Assembly (NCBI RefSeq): GCF_003258945.1
Contig: NZ_QLIX01000013.1
Location: 1 to 64,000, forward strand
DNA from: Roseicella frigidaeris
GTDB taxonomy: Bacteria > Pseudomonadota > Alphaproteobacteria > Acetobacterales > Acetobacteraceae
Length of the DNA: 64,000 nucleotides
Direction of reading: 5' to 3'
Below the pieces are notes generated by a model, which was given only the letters and a program-made list of their open reading frames with translations, searched no databases and had not been told where the DNA came from. The position numbers and the translations under genes are program-made. Positions 28,579 through 36,861 of the stretch are shown here, piece after piece (positions within the stretch are counted from its first letter, which is position 1; each line of letters opens with the position of its first letter).

Positions 28579-29409
28579 ATGCGAACCATGGCCTGCCGGC
28601 GACTGGCCGCGCTGCTCGCCCTGCTGCTCGTCTCCCTGCCGCTGGCCCGGGGCGGGGCCCGGGCGGCGGAGCCGATGCCGGAGGAGGCCCGCCCCAGCGC
28701 GCTGCTCCGGCTCGGCGCGGAGCACGGCCTGCTGACCGTGCCGCCCGACCGGGCGCCCGATCCGGCGCCCGACCTGCCGCCGGGCGGGCGCTGGCCGGTG
28801 GCGATCCTGCTGCCCGACAGCGACGGCAGCGAGAGGCGCGGCACGCTCTATGGCGAGCGGCTGCTGCAGAACGGCATCGCCCTGCTCGAACCCCTGCCGG
28901 ACGAGGCAGCCGAGGGCATGGCCGCCGACCGGCTGGCGGCGAGCCTGGCGGCCATCGCCGCCGATCCGCGCCTCGATGGCCGGCGCATCGCGGTGCTCGG
29001 GCTCGGGGCCGGGGCGCGGCAGGCGCTGCTCGGGCTGGCGGCGCGCCCGGCCCCGGTCGCCCTGGCGCTGCTCTATCCGGGCTGCGACGCGGCGCTCGCC
29101 GAGCTCGCGCGCGGCCTGGCCGGCCTGCGCGTGCTGCTGCTGCATGGCGATGCCGATCCGGCGAACGACGCCGCGGCCTGCGCGGCGCTGGCCGCCGCCT
29201 TCCCGGCCTCGGCCAGGCCGCGCCACCGCCTGCTGCCCGGCACCGGCTATGGCTGGGACGCGCTTGGCCTGGCGCCGCCCGGCGCCGCGGTCCTGCTGCC
29301 CGATCCGGCGGGGCAGGCGCGGCGGCTGCGGGCCTGGCCCGATCCGGACGCGACGCTGATCGCCGCCGACCAGCTCCTCGGCTTCCTCCTCGCCGCCTTC
29401 GGGCGCTGA
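28579..29409 (+). CDS. secreted alpha/beta-hydrolase-like protein without nucleophile
   Basis: 276 residues with a signal peptide (residues 1-30, ARAA site). The fold is recognisable from PVAILLPDSDGSE, IAVLGLGAGARQALLG, ALALLYPGCD and RVLLLHGDADPAND, in the order of dienelactone hydrolase-like proteins. The elbow reads GLGAG, with Ala144 where the Ser or Cys nucleophile should be, and the usual late His is Tyr in PGTGYGWD. So it is probably a non-enzymatic relative. It has a good GGAGGGG ribosome site and stands upstream of dinB. Confidence 0.75.
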   Translation: MRTMACRRLAALLALLLVSLPLARGGARAAEPMPEEARPSALLRLGAEHGLLTVPPDRAPDPAPDLPPGGRWPVAILLPDSDGSERRGTLYGERLLQNGIALLEPLPDEAAEGMAADRLAASLAAIAADPRLDGRRIAVLGLGAGARQALLGLAARPAPVALALLYPGCDAALAELARGLAGLRVLLLHGDADPANDAAACAALAAAFPASARPRHRLLPGTGYGWDALGLAPPGAAVLLPDPAGQARRLRAWPDPDATLIAADQLLGFLLAAFGR

Positions 29410-29465
29410 CGCGGGCGGGCCGCGCCGGGGCGACCATGCTATGCTCGGCGGCGGAGCCACTGCCC

Positions 29466-30557
29466 GTGACCGCCCCGATCCGCAAGATCTGCCATGTCGA
29501 TCTCGACGCCTTCTATGCGAGCGTCGAGCAGCGCGACGACCCGGCCCTGCGCGGCCGGCCGCTCGCCGTCGGCGGCTCGCGCGAGCGCGGCGTGGTGGCG
29601 GCGGCGAGCTACGAGGCGCGGCGCTTCGGCGTCCGCTCCGCCATGCCCTCCAGCCAGGCGCTGCGGCTCTGCCCCGAGCTGGTCTTCGTCAAGCCGCGCT
29701 TCGAGGTCTACCGCGCCATCTCGCGCCAGATCCGCGGCATCTACGAGGCCTATACGCCGCTGGTCGAGCCGCTTTCGCTCGACGAGGCCTATCTCGACGT
29801 CACCGAGAACCTGAAGGGCATCCCCTGGGCGAGCCGCATCGCCACCGAGATCCGCGCCGCGATCCGCGCGGAGACCGGGCTGACCGCCTCGGCCGGCGTC
29901 TCCTACAACAAATTCCTCGCCAAGCTGGCCTCCGACCACCGCAAGCCGGACGGGCAGTTCGTCATCACGCCGGAGATGGGGCCGGGCTTCGTCGAGGGGC
30001 TGGAGGTGGCGCGCTTCCACGGCGTCGGCCCGGCGACGGCGGCGAAGATGCACCGGCTCGGCATCCGCACCGGCCGCGACCTGCGCGAGCAGCCGCTCGC
30101 CGTCCTGCAGCAGCATTTCGGCAAGGCCGGGGCGCATTTCCACGCCATCGCCCGCGGCGAGGACGACCGGCCGGTGCGGCCCGACCGGCCGCGCCGCTCG
30201 AGCGGCAGCGAGACCACCTATCCGCAGGACCTGACCGAGACGGCGCAGGTGGAGGCCGGGCTGGCGGCGCTGGCGGCCGAGGTCTCGGACTGGTGCGAGC
30301 GGCATCGCTGGTTCGGCCGCACGGTGACGGTGAAGCTGCGCTACGCCGATTTCCGCACCGTGACGCGCAGCCGCACCCGGCCGGCGCCGGTGCAGGGGAG
30401 GGAGGCGCTCACCGCCGCGGCGCTCGATCTGGTGCGCGGGCTCTTCCCGCTGCGGCGGCCGGTGCGGCTGCTCGGCGTGACCGTGGCGGCGGCCGAGGCG
30501 ACGGAGGAGCGGGCGCAGCCGAGCTTCGATTTCGGCCCCGCCCCGCCGGCCGCCTGA
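29466..30557 (+). CDS. dinB: DNA polymerase IV (Y family)
   Basis: About 363 residues. Catalytic motifs are HVDLDAFYASVEQRD at the N-terminus and PLSLDEAYLDVT. SAGVSYNKFLAKLASDHRKPDG and VARFHGVGPATAAKMHRLGI (helix-hairpin-helix) follow, then the little-finger domain. It does translesion synthesis. GTG 29466, with GGAG nine bases upstream, gives the usual N-terminus; ATG 29436 would add ten residues. No clear beta-clamp motif beyond the C-terminal QPSFDFG, which fits the QxSLF-like consensus. No LexA site could be identified. Confidence 0.94.
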   Translation: MTAPIRKICHVDLDAFYASVEQRDDPALRGRPLAVGGSRERGVVAAASYEARRFGVRSAMPSSQALRLCPELVFVKPRFEVYRAISRQIRGIYEAYTPLVEPLSLDEAYLDVTENLKGIPWASRIATEIRAAIRAETGLTASAGVSYNKFLAKLASDHRKPDGQFVITPEMGPGFVEGLEVARFHGVGPATAAKMHRLGIRTGRDLREQPLAVLQQHFGKAGAHFHAIARGEDDRPVRPDRPRRSSGSETTYPQDLTETAQVEAGLAALAAEVSDWCERHRWFGRTVTVKLRYADFRTVTRSRTRPAPVQGREALTAAALDLVRGLFPLRRPVRLLGVTVAAAEATEERAQPSFDFGPAPPAA

Positions 30558-30580
30558 GGCCAGCGCGCATCGGGGGCGCG

Positions 30581-31240
30581 TCAGGGGGCAGCGCCGAGGC
30601 CGGCGAGAAGGAGATCGAGATGCGCCGCCTGCATGGCGGCGAGATCGGGCGCCGCCTCGCCGAGGATCATCTGCCAGACCGAGCCGGCCACGGCCGGCGC
30701 CATGATCACCGCGGCGAGGCCGGGCAGGGCGGCGGCGGCCGGGCGGAACTCGCCCGAGGCGACGCCGGCCCGCAGCACCGCCCGCGCGATGCCGAGCGCC
30801 CGGTCCAGGATCTCCCGGCGGTAGAACTCGGCGAGCTCGGGCACCCGCTCGGCCTCGGTGAGGATGAGGCGGAACAGGGCGCGCTCCTGCTTCTCCTCGC
30901 GCAGGCGGGCATAGGCCAGGGCGATCAGGTCGGCGAGCAATTGCCGCGCCGAGCCCTCGAAGCCGCTGAGCCGCCGCTCGGCATCCTCGAAGACCGGCCG
31001 GGCGCAGGCGGTGATGCTGGCCTGGAAAAGCTCGGCCTTCGAGGGGAAGTAGTGGTAGATCAACCCCTTGGCGATGCCGGCCCGGCGCGCCACCGCGGCC
31101 ATGCGGGCGCCGGCATAGCCCCGCTCGGCGAATTCCTCGATCGCCGCGGCGAGGATCTGCGGCATGCGGGCCTCGGGCGGCAGCCGCGCGCGGGGCTCCT
31201 GCCGGCCATCCCCCCCGGTCGCTGCCGCCGCCTCGGTCAT
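30581..31240 (-). CDS. TetR/AcrR family repressor
   Basis: 219 residues. Residues about 25-75 form the TetR DNA-binding domain (ILAAAIEEFAERGYAGARMA, then VARRAGIAKGLIYHYFPSK). The rest is a helical ligand domain with FEDAERRLSGFEGSARQLL. It is divergent from the RND efflux genes. Two copies of TTGACC-N4-GGTCAA lie in the 124-bp shared promoter region, so it very probably represses both itself and the pump and responds to a pump substrate. Confidence 0.92.
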   Translation of the reverse strand: MTEAAAATGGDGRQEPRARLPPEARMPQILAAAIEEFAERGYAGARMAAVARRAGIAKGLIYHYFPSKAELFQASITACARPVFEDAERRLSGFEGSARQLLADLIALAYARLREEKQERALFRLILTEAERVPELAEFYRREILDRALGIARAVLRAGVASGEFRPAAAALPGLAAVIMAPAVAGSVWQMILGEAAPDLAAMQAAHLDLLLAGLGAAP

Positions 31241-31264
31241 CGGTCCGTCATCCTTCGATCCGAT

Positions 31265-31284
31265 TATTGACCTTCTGGTCAATA
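31265..31284. promoter_or_regulatory. TetR operator 1
   Basis: TATTGACC and GGTCAATA are perfect 8-bp arms around TTCT. It is the proximal site for the tetR gene, 25 bp upstream of its start codon. It shares the TTGACC-N4-GGTCAA core with operator 2. Confidence 0.7.
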
Positions 31285-31306
31285 TCCCTAGATTGCCTCT
31301 CGCAGC

Positions 31307-31325
31307 TATTGACCATGAGGTCAAC
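31307..31325. promoter_or_regulatory. TetR operator 2
   Basis: TATTGACC-ATGA-GGTCAA repeats operator 1 with a different 4-nt centre. The two dyad centres are 42 bp apart, four helical turns, so two dimers would sit on the same DNA face. It lies 40 bp before the efflux adaptor gene. Confidence 0.7.
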
Positions 31326-31364
31326 CGCAGGCGCGGAGGAGAGGCCGAAGGGCCGCTGGGACAG

Positions 31365-32531
31365 ATGCCGGACCACCTGCTTCCCGACCCGATCGCCCTC
31401 GGCGAGCCGGCGGCGCCACGGCCCGCCCGCCGGCGGCGCTGGCTGCTGCTGGGGGCGGCGGCGCTGCTGCTGGCCGCCGGCGGCCTCTGGCTCGGCCGGC
31501 ACCGCGCCGCCGCGCCCCCGCCGCCCGCGGCCGCCGCCGAGCCGCCGCCGGCGCTGACCGTCGGCCTGGTCCCGGCGCGGCGGCAGGTGCTGCGCCGCCC
31601 GGCGATCGGCGACGGCTCCGTCACCGCCTGGCAGGAGCTGATCCTCGGCACCGAGACCGGCGGGCTGCGCGTCGTCGAGGTGGGGTTCGAGGAGGGCGAC
31701 GCGGTGCGGCAGGGCCAGGTGCTGGTCCGTCTCGACCCCGCTTTGCCGACGGCCCAGCTCGCCCAGGCGGCGGCGGCCGAGTCCGAGGCGGAGGCGGCGC
31801 TGCGCATCGCCGAGGCCGATCTCCGCCGCTCCAGCGAGCTCGCCCGCACCGAGAACGTCGCCCGCCAGATCCTGGAGCAGCGGCAATCCGCCGCCCGGCA
31901 GGCGGCGGCGCGGCTCGAGGCGGCCCGCGCCCGGCGCGAGGAGGCGGCGGCGCGCCTTGCCCAGACCCGCATCCTGGCGCCGAGCGACGGCATCGTCTCC
32001 CGCCGCAGCGTCCTGCTCGGCGCCGTGGTGCAGCCGGGCCAGGAGATGCTGCGCCTGATCCGCGACGGCCGGCTGGAGCTGGATGCGAGGGTGCCCGAGC
32101 TCGACCTCGCCGGCATCGCCCCCGGGCAGGCGGCGCGGGTCTTCCATGGCGAGCGGGAGATCCCGGCGCAGGTGCGCGCGGTGGCGCCGGTCGTCGCCGG
32201 CGACACCCGGCTCGGCATCGTCCACCTGATGCTGCCGGCCGGCTCCGGGCTGCGCCCCGGCATGTTCGCCCGCGCCGAGATCGCCCCGCCCGAGACACCC
32301 GCCGCCCTGACCGTGCCGCAGGAGGCGGTGGTGTTCCGCGCCGGCGCGCCGGTGGTCTTCGTCCTGCCGGCGGGCACCGATCACGTGGCGCAGCGCCGCC
32401 TCGTCACCGGCCAGCGCGGGGACGGGCAGGTGGAGGTGCTGGACGGCCTCGCGGAAGGCGAGCGGGTGGTCGCGGCCGGCGCCGGCTTCCTCACCGAGGG
32501 CGACCGCGTGCGCGTCGCCGCCGGCCCATGA
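31365..32531 (+). CDS. RND efflux membrane-fusion (adaptor) protein
   Basis: 388 residues. An Arg-rich stretch and a hydrophobic anchor, RRRRWLLLGAAALLLAAGGLWL, are near the N-terminus. Then come a lipoyl half (VVEVGFEEGDAVRQGQVLVRLDP), an Ala/Glu/Arg-rich coiled-coil hairpin (residues about 120-190), the second lipoyl half (ILAPSDGIVSRRSVLLG), and a beta-barrel domain. It bridges the inner-membrane pump to an outer-membrane channel. Its stop overlaps the pump start by four bases (ATGA). No TolC-type gene is in the operon. Confidence 0.92.
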   Translation: MPDHLLPDPIALGEPAAPRPARRRRWLLLGAAALLLAAGGLWLGRHRAAAPPPPAAAAEPPPALTVGLVPARRQVLRRPAIGDGSVTAWQELILGTETGGLRVVEVGFEEGDAVRQGQVLVRLDPALPTAQLAQAAAAESEAEAALRIAEADLRRSSELARTENVARQILEQRQSAARQAAARLEAARARREEAAARLAQTRILAPSDGIVSRRSVLLGAVVQPGQEMLRLIRDGRLELDARVPELDLAGIAPGQAARVFHGEREIPAQVRAVAPVVAGDTRLGIVHLMLPAGSGLRPGMFARAEIAPPETPAALTVPQEAVVFRAGAPVVFVLPAGTDHVAQRRLVTGQRGDGQVEVLDGLAEGERVVAAGAGFLTEGDRVRVAAGP

Positions 32532-35500
32532 CCCGCCCCGACGCGCCGCCGGCCGATGCCGCGGCCTATCGCAACATCTCCGGCTGGGCGATCCGCAACC
32601 CGATCGCCACCATCGTGCTGTTCCTGCTGCTGACCGTCGGCGGGCTGGTCGCCTTCCCGAGCCTCCGCATCAACAACACGCCCGATATCGACCTGCCGGC
32701 CGTCGTCGTCACCGTGCTGCAGCCCGGCGCCGCGCCGGCCGAGCTCGAGACGCAGGTGACGCGGCGCATCGAGGACGCGGTCGCCGGCATCGGCGACGTC
32801 AAGCACATCACCTCCATCGTGCAGGACGGCACCTCGACCACGGTGATCGAGTTCTCGCTCGCCAAGGACCCCGACCGGGCGACCAACGACGTGCGCGACA
32901 AGGTGGCGCAGATCCGCGCCGACCTGCCGGCGGCGATCCGCGACCCGATCGTCAGCCGCGTCGAGATCACCGGCGGCGCCATCCTCACCTACACGGCCGC
33001 GGCGCCGGCGATGAGCACGGCCGAGCTCTCCTGGTTCGTCACCGACACCGTGGCGAAGTCCCTCCTCGCCATCCCGGGCGTCGCCCAGGTGAACCGGGTC
33101 GGCGGGGTGGAGCGGGAGATCCGCGTGGCGCTGCGCCCGGACCGGCTGCTCGCCCTCGGCATCACCGCGGCGCAGGTGAACGCCCAGCTCCGCGACGCCA
33201 ACATCAACCTGCCCGGCGGCCGCGGCACGCTCGGCGCCAGCGAGCAGAGCATCCGCACCCTCGGCGCGGCCGATTCGGTCGAGACCCTGCGCGCCCGGCC
33301 GATCATCCTCTCGAACGGCCGCACCGCCCGGCTCGGCGACCTGGCCGAGGTGACGGATTCGCATGCCGAGATCCGCACCGCGGCGCGGCTGGATGGCCGG
33401 CCGGTCGTCGCCTTCGAGGTGCTGCGCACCCGCGGCTCCTCCGAGGTGCGCGTCGCGCGCGACGTCGCCGCCCGGGCGGCGCTGCTGGAGGCGGAGCATC
33501 CGGGGGTCGAGATCCGCAAGGTCACCTCCACCACCGCCTTCGTCGAGGCCGGCTATCACGGCGCCATCGAGGCGCTGCTGGTCGGCTCGGGGCTGGCGGT
33601 GCTGGTGGTCTGGATCTTCCTGCGCGACTGGCGGGCGACCCTCGTCGCCTGCCTCGCCATGCCGCTCTCGCTGATCCCGACCTTCCTCGTCCTCTCCTGG
33701 CTCGGCTATGCACTGTCCAACATCACCCTGCTGGCGCTGACCCTGGTCGTCGGCGTGCTGGTGGACGATGCCATCGTCGAGATCGAGAACATCGTCCGGC
33801 ATCTGCGCAGCCGGCCGGAGCAGGGGGCCTATCGGGCGGCGCTCGAGGCCTCGGCCGAGATCGGCCTCGCCGTCATGGCGACGACCGGCGCCATCCTCGC
33901 GGTCTTCATCCCGGTCGCCTTCATGCCGGGCATCCCGGGGCAGTTCTTCCGGCAGTTCGGCCTGACCGTCGCCGCCGCCGTCACCTTCTCGCTGCTGGTC
34001 GCGCGGCTGCTGACGCCGCTGATGGGCGCCTATCTGCTGCGCCAGCCGCGCGAGCACCGTTCGGAGGAGGTCGGCGAGGGGGCGATCGGCCGGCGCTACC
34101 TGGCCCTGCTCGGCTGGTGCCTCCGGCATCGCTGGACGACGCTGGCCGGCGCCGCCGGCTTCTTCGCCCTCTCCCTCGCCCTGGTGCCGCTGATCCCCTC
34201 CGACTTCGTCCCGGCCGCCGATCGCGGCCGCTCGGCGCTGGCGATCGAGCTCGCCCCCGGCGCCACCCTCGCCGAGACCGACGCCGCGGTGCGCCAGGCG
34301 ACGGCGATCCTGAAGGCGCGGCCGGAGGTGGCCTCGGTCTTCGCCTCGCTCGGCACCGCGACGGTCGCCGGCGGCCCCGGCCTCGGCAGCACCACGCGGG
34401 AGGGCGACCCGCGCAACGCCAACCTCATCGTCACCCTGGTGCCGCGCGGCGAGCGGAGGCTCAGCCAGCAGCGCTTCGAGGCGGCGGTGCGGCCGGCGCT
34501 GGAGGCCATCCCCGGCGCCCGCATCCGCTTCGGCGCCGATGGCATGAGCGGCTCCCGCGCCTCCATCACCCTGATCGGCGACGACGCCGCGGCGCTGGCC
34601 GGGGCGGCGCGCGAGCTGGAGCGGCAGATGCGGACCATCCCCGGCCTCTCCGGCGCCCGCTCGGTCGCCAGCCTGGAGCGGCCGGAGCTGCAGATCGTCC
34701 TCCGCGACGCCCGCGCCGCCGAGCTCGGCGTCTCGGCCGCGGCGATCGGCGCCACGGCGCGCATCGCCACCATCGGCGATATCGACCAGTCGCTGGCCCG
34801 CTTCACCCTGCCCGACCGGCAGATCCCGATCCGCGTCATGCTGGCGGAGACGGCGCGCAACGACATGGATGCGCTGCGCAGCCTGCGCGTCGCCGGCCGG
34901 GCCGATGTCACCGTGCCGCTCGAGGCGGTGGCGGAGATCCGCCACGGCGCCGGCCCGGCGCAGATCGACCGGCTGGACCGGGTGCGCAAGGCGACGGTGG
35001 AGGCGGAGCTGGACGGCATGCCGCTCGGCCGGGCCACGGCGCTGATCGCTGCCCTGCCGATCATGCAACACCTGCCGGCCGGGGTGCGGGAGCGCGAGAC
35101 CGGCGACAAGGAGGTGATGACCGAGCTCTTCGGCGGCTTCATCATTGCGCTCGGCACCGGCGTGCTGCTGATCTACCTGGTGCTGGTGCTGCTCTTCGGC
35201 GGCTTCCTGCAGCCGCTCACCATCATGTCCGCCCTGCCGCTCTCGCTCGGCGGCGCGCTGCTGGCGCTGCTGCTGGCGCAGAAGGCGCTCGGCGTCTCGG
35301 CGGTGATCGGCGTGCTGATGCTGATGGGCATCGTCGCCAAGAACTCCATCCTGCTGGTGGAATACGCCATCGAGGCGCGCCGGGCGGGCCTCGCGCGCGG
35401 CGCGGCGCTGTTCGAGGCGGCGCGCAAGCGGGCGCGGCCGATCGTCATGACGACGATCGCGATGACGGCGGGCATGGCGCATATCGCCGCCGGACTCGGC

Positions 35501-35686
35501 GCCGATGCCGAGTTCCGCGCGCCGATGGCGCTGGTGGTGATCGGCGGGCTGATCACCTCGACCCTGCTGAGCCTGGTGGTGGTGCCGGTGGTCTACACGG
35601 TCGTCGACGATGTCGGACGGCTGGCGCTCCGCGCCTGGCGCTGGCGCCGCGAGCCGCGCGGGCGGATGGCCACGGAGCCGCGCTGA
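32528..35686 (+). CDS. RND family efflux pump, inner-membrane transporter
   Basis: 1052 residues, the normal size for an AcrB/MdtB-type proton antiporter. Features are the first membrane helix (NPIATIVLFLLLTVGGLVAF), two large periplasmic loops, and helix 4 with the proton-relay pair in LTLVVGVLVDDAIVEIENI. GIVAKNSILLVEYA follows in the second half. The substrate class cannot be predicted; the TetR context suggests induction by a toxic hydrophobic compound. Confidence 0.95.
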   Translation: MTRPDAPPADAAAYRNISGWAIRNPIATIVLFLLLTVGGLVAFPSLRINNTPDIDLPAVVVTVLQPGAAPAELETQVTRRIEDAVAGIGDVKHITSIVQDGTSTTVIEFSLAKDPDRATNDVRDKVAQIRADLPAAIRDPIVSRVEITGGAILTYTAAAPAMSTAELSWFVTDTVAKSLLAIPGVAQVNRVGGVEREIRVALRPDRLLALGITAAQVNAQLRDANINLPGGRGTLGASEQSIRTLGAADSVETLRARPIILSNGRTARLGDLAEVTDSHAEIRTAARLDGRPVVAFEVLRTRGSSEVRVARDVAARAALLEAEHPGVEIRKVTSTTAFVEAGYHGAIEALLVGSGLAVLVVWIFLRDWRATLVACLAMPLSLIPTFLVLSWLGYALSNITLLALTLVVGVLVDDAIVEIENIVRHLRSRPEQGAYRAALEASAEIGLAVMATTGAILAVFIPVAFMPGIPGQFFRQFGLTVAAAVTFSLLVARLLTPLMGAYLLRQPREHRSEEVGEGAIGRRYLALLGWCLRHRWTTLAGAAGFFALSLALVPLIPSDFVPAADRGRSALAIELAPGATLAETDAAVRQATAILKARPEVASVFASLGTATVAGGPGLGSTTREGDPRNANLIVTLVPRGERRLSQQRFEAAVRPALEAIPGARIRFGADGMSGSRASITLIGDDAAALAGAARELERQMRTIPGLSGARSVASLERPELQIVLRDARAAELGVSAAAIGATARIATIGDIDQSLARFTLPDRQIPIRVMLAETARNDMDALRSLRVAGRADVTVPLEAVAEIRHGAGPAQIDRLDRVRKATVEAELDGMPLGRATALIAALPIMQHLPAGVRERETGDKEVMTELFGGFIIALGTGVLLIYLVLVLLFGGFLQPLTIMSALPLSLGGALLALLLAQKALGVSAVIGVLMLMGIVAKNSILLVEYAIEARRAGLARGAALFEAARKRARPIVMTTIAMTAGMAHIAAGLGADAEFRAPMALVVIGGLITSTLLSLVVVPVVYTVVDDVGRLALRAWRWRREPRGRMATEPR

Positions 35687-35827
35687 CGGGCGGCCGCATC
35701 GATCGTGGGAAAAGGGATGGCTCCGGCGGATGTCCCGCTCGGCGACCGTGACCGCGGCCTGACGGCCGCGGTCCGGTGCTCTTTGTTGCGGGACGTTCCG
35801 CTCCCCACGCCGTCTTGGTGCCGGCGC

Positions 35828-35861
35828 GGAAGACGTTTCCTTTGGGCGGAAATCATCTTCC
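35828..35861. promoter_or_regulatory. nested palindrome after the RND gene, possible terminator and IclR site
   Basis: GGAAGA...TCTTCC (35828-35833 and 35856-35861) encloses TTTCC-N7-GGAAA (35836-35852). The inner 17-bp dyad TTTCCTTTGGGCGGAAA matches the spacing of the dyad in the iclR promoter at 36801. A second hairpin CCAAGGG/CCCTTGG (35865-35885) follows. It may terminate both convergent genes, or bind the regulator. Confidence 0.4.
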
Positions 35862-35891
35862 TCTCCAAGGGAGCATACCCCTTGGGTGAGG

Positions 35892-36731
35892 TCAAGCCCT
35901 CGTCAAGCCCATGCGGGCATGTAAAATCGGGCGCATGCGGGTTTCGATCTCGGCGCGCGCCGCCTGCAGCCGTTCCAGCACCTCCTGCCGGCGCGGCGGC
36001 TGCAGCCGGGCCGAGATGGCGGCGAGGCTGAGGGAGGCGACGGGATCGCCGACCGGGCCGAAGATCGGCTGGCCGATGCCGGTCGTGCCGGGGACGAGGT
36101 CCTGCACCACCGTGTGGCCGTCCCGGCGCGAGGCCTCGATCCAGCGCCGCAGCCGATCCTCGTCGACGCCATGGGCCGCCCGCCCGGCCCGCTGCTCCGG
36201 CGCCTGCAGCAGCCGCTCGATCTCCGCCGGGTCCTGCAGGAAGGCGAGCAGGGCGACGCTGCCGGCGCCGAGGCCCAGCACCCGCCGGTCGCCGGGATTG
36301 GTGACGACGGCGCGGATCGGGTAGGTGCCGTCGATGCGGGAGACGCAGATCGCCATGTCGCCGGAGCGGAGCGTCAGGTAGACGGTGTCCTGCGTCGCTT
36401 CCGAGAGGGCCTGCATCACCGGATGCGCCACCTCCGCCAGGCCGAAGCGGTTGGCGGCCGCGAAGGCCCAGCCCGCGAGGCGCATGCCGAGGTGATAGCG
36501 CGCCCCGGCGGCCTCCTGCTCGATGAAGCCGTGCTCGGCCAGCGCCGCCACCAGGCGGTGCACGGTGGTCTGGCTGAAGCCGGAGCGGCGCACCAGGTCG
36601 ACGAAGCGCAGGCCCGTCGTGCCGGCATTGGCGAGGGCGTTGAGCAGCACGGCGGCGCGGCCGAAGGATTGCTCCAGGCCGCGTTCGCCGGGGGTGAAAT
36701 TCCGCTCCATGGCCGCGGGGTGTCCGCGCAT
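35892..36731 (-). CDS. IclR family transcriptional regulator
   Basis: 279 residues. Residues about 20-75 form the winged helix-turn-helix (GLRFVDLVRRSGFSQTTVHR). The remainder is the IclR effector domain with DTVYLTLRSGDMAICVSRID and VLGLGAGSVALLAFL. AGGAGGGCGG precedes ATG 36731. It is divergent from the amidohydrolase-Rieske operon and so is its likely regulator. Confidence 0.93.
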   Translation of the reverse strand: MRGHPAAMERNFTPGERGLEQSFGRAAVLLNALANAGTTGLRFVDLVRRSGFSQTTVHRLVAALAEHGFIEQEAAGARYHLGMRLAGWAFAAANRFGLAEVAHPVMQALSEATQDTVYLTLRSGDMAICVSRIDGTYPIRAVVTNPGDRRVLGLGAGSVALLAFLQDPAEIERLLQAPEQRAGRAAHGVDEDRLRRWIEASRRDGHTVVQDLVPGTTGIGQPIFGPVGDPVASLSLAAISARLQPPRRQEVLERLQAARAEIETRMRPILHARMGLTRA

Positions 36732-36788
36732 CCGCCCTCCTGGTCACGGGGCTGGTCGTTGACGGCCGGCCCCATACGTGTTTCGCTT

Positions 36789-36817
36789 GAAGGAATGGAT
36801 TTTCCTTCTAAGGGAAA
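36789..36817. promoter_or_regulatory. candidate IclR operator
   Basis: Overlapping dyads lie in an AT-rich patch of the divergent promoter: GAAGGAA-N6-TTCCTTC (36789-36808) and TTTCC-N7-GGAAA (36801-36817). IclR-type regulators bind such short palindromes. A second TTTCC-N7-GGAAA lies at 35836-35852, beyond the other end of iclR. Confidence 0.5.
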
Positions 36818-36861
36818 TTTGTAACACCGGCAAGCCAGCCGTCCGGCGCCGGGGAGGGACG

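Noticed and set aside
32381-35482. A 1033-codon open frame on the minus strand
   Set aside because: It is antisense to the RND pump, which has clear motifs on the other strand; long antisense frames are common at this GC content, and its translation is His/Gly/Arg/Asp-rich without family features.
35705-36031. A 108-codon plus-strand frame after the RND gene
   Set aside because: It overlaps the end of iclR and the palindromes; no ribosome site or domain.
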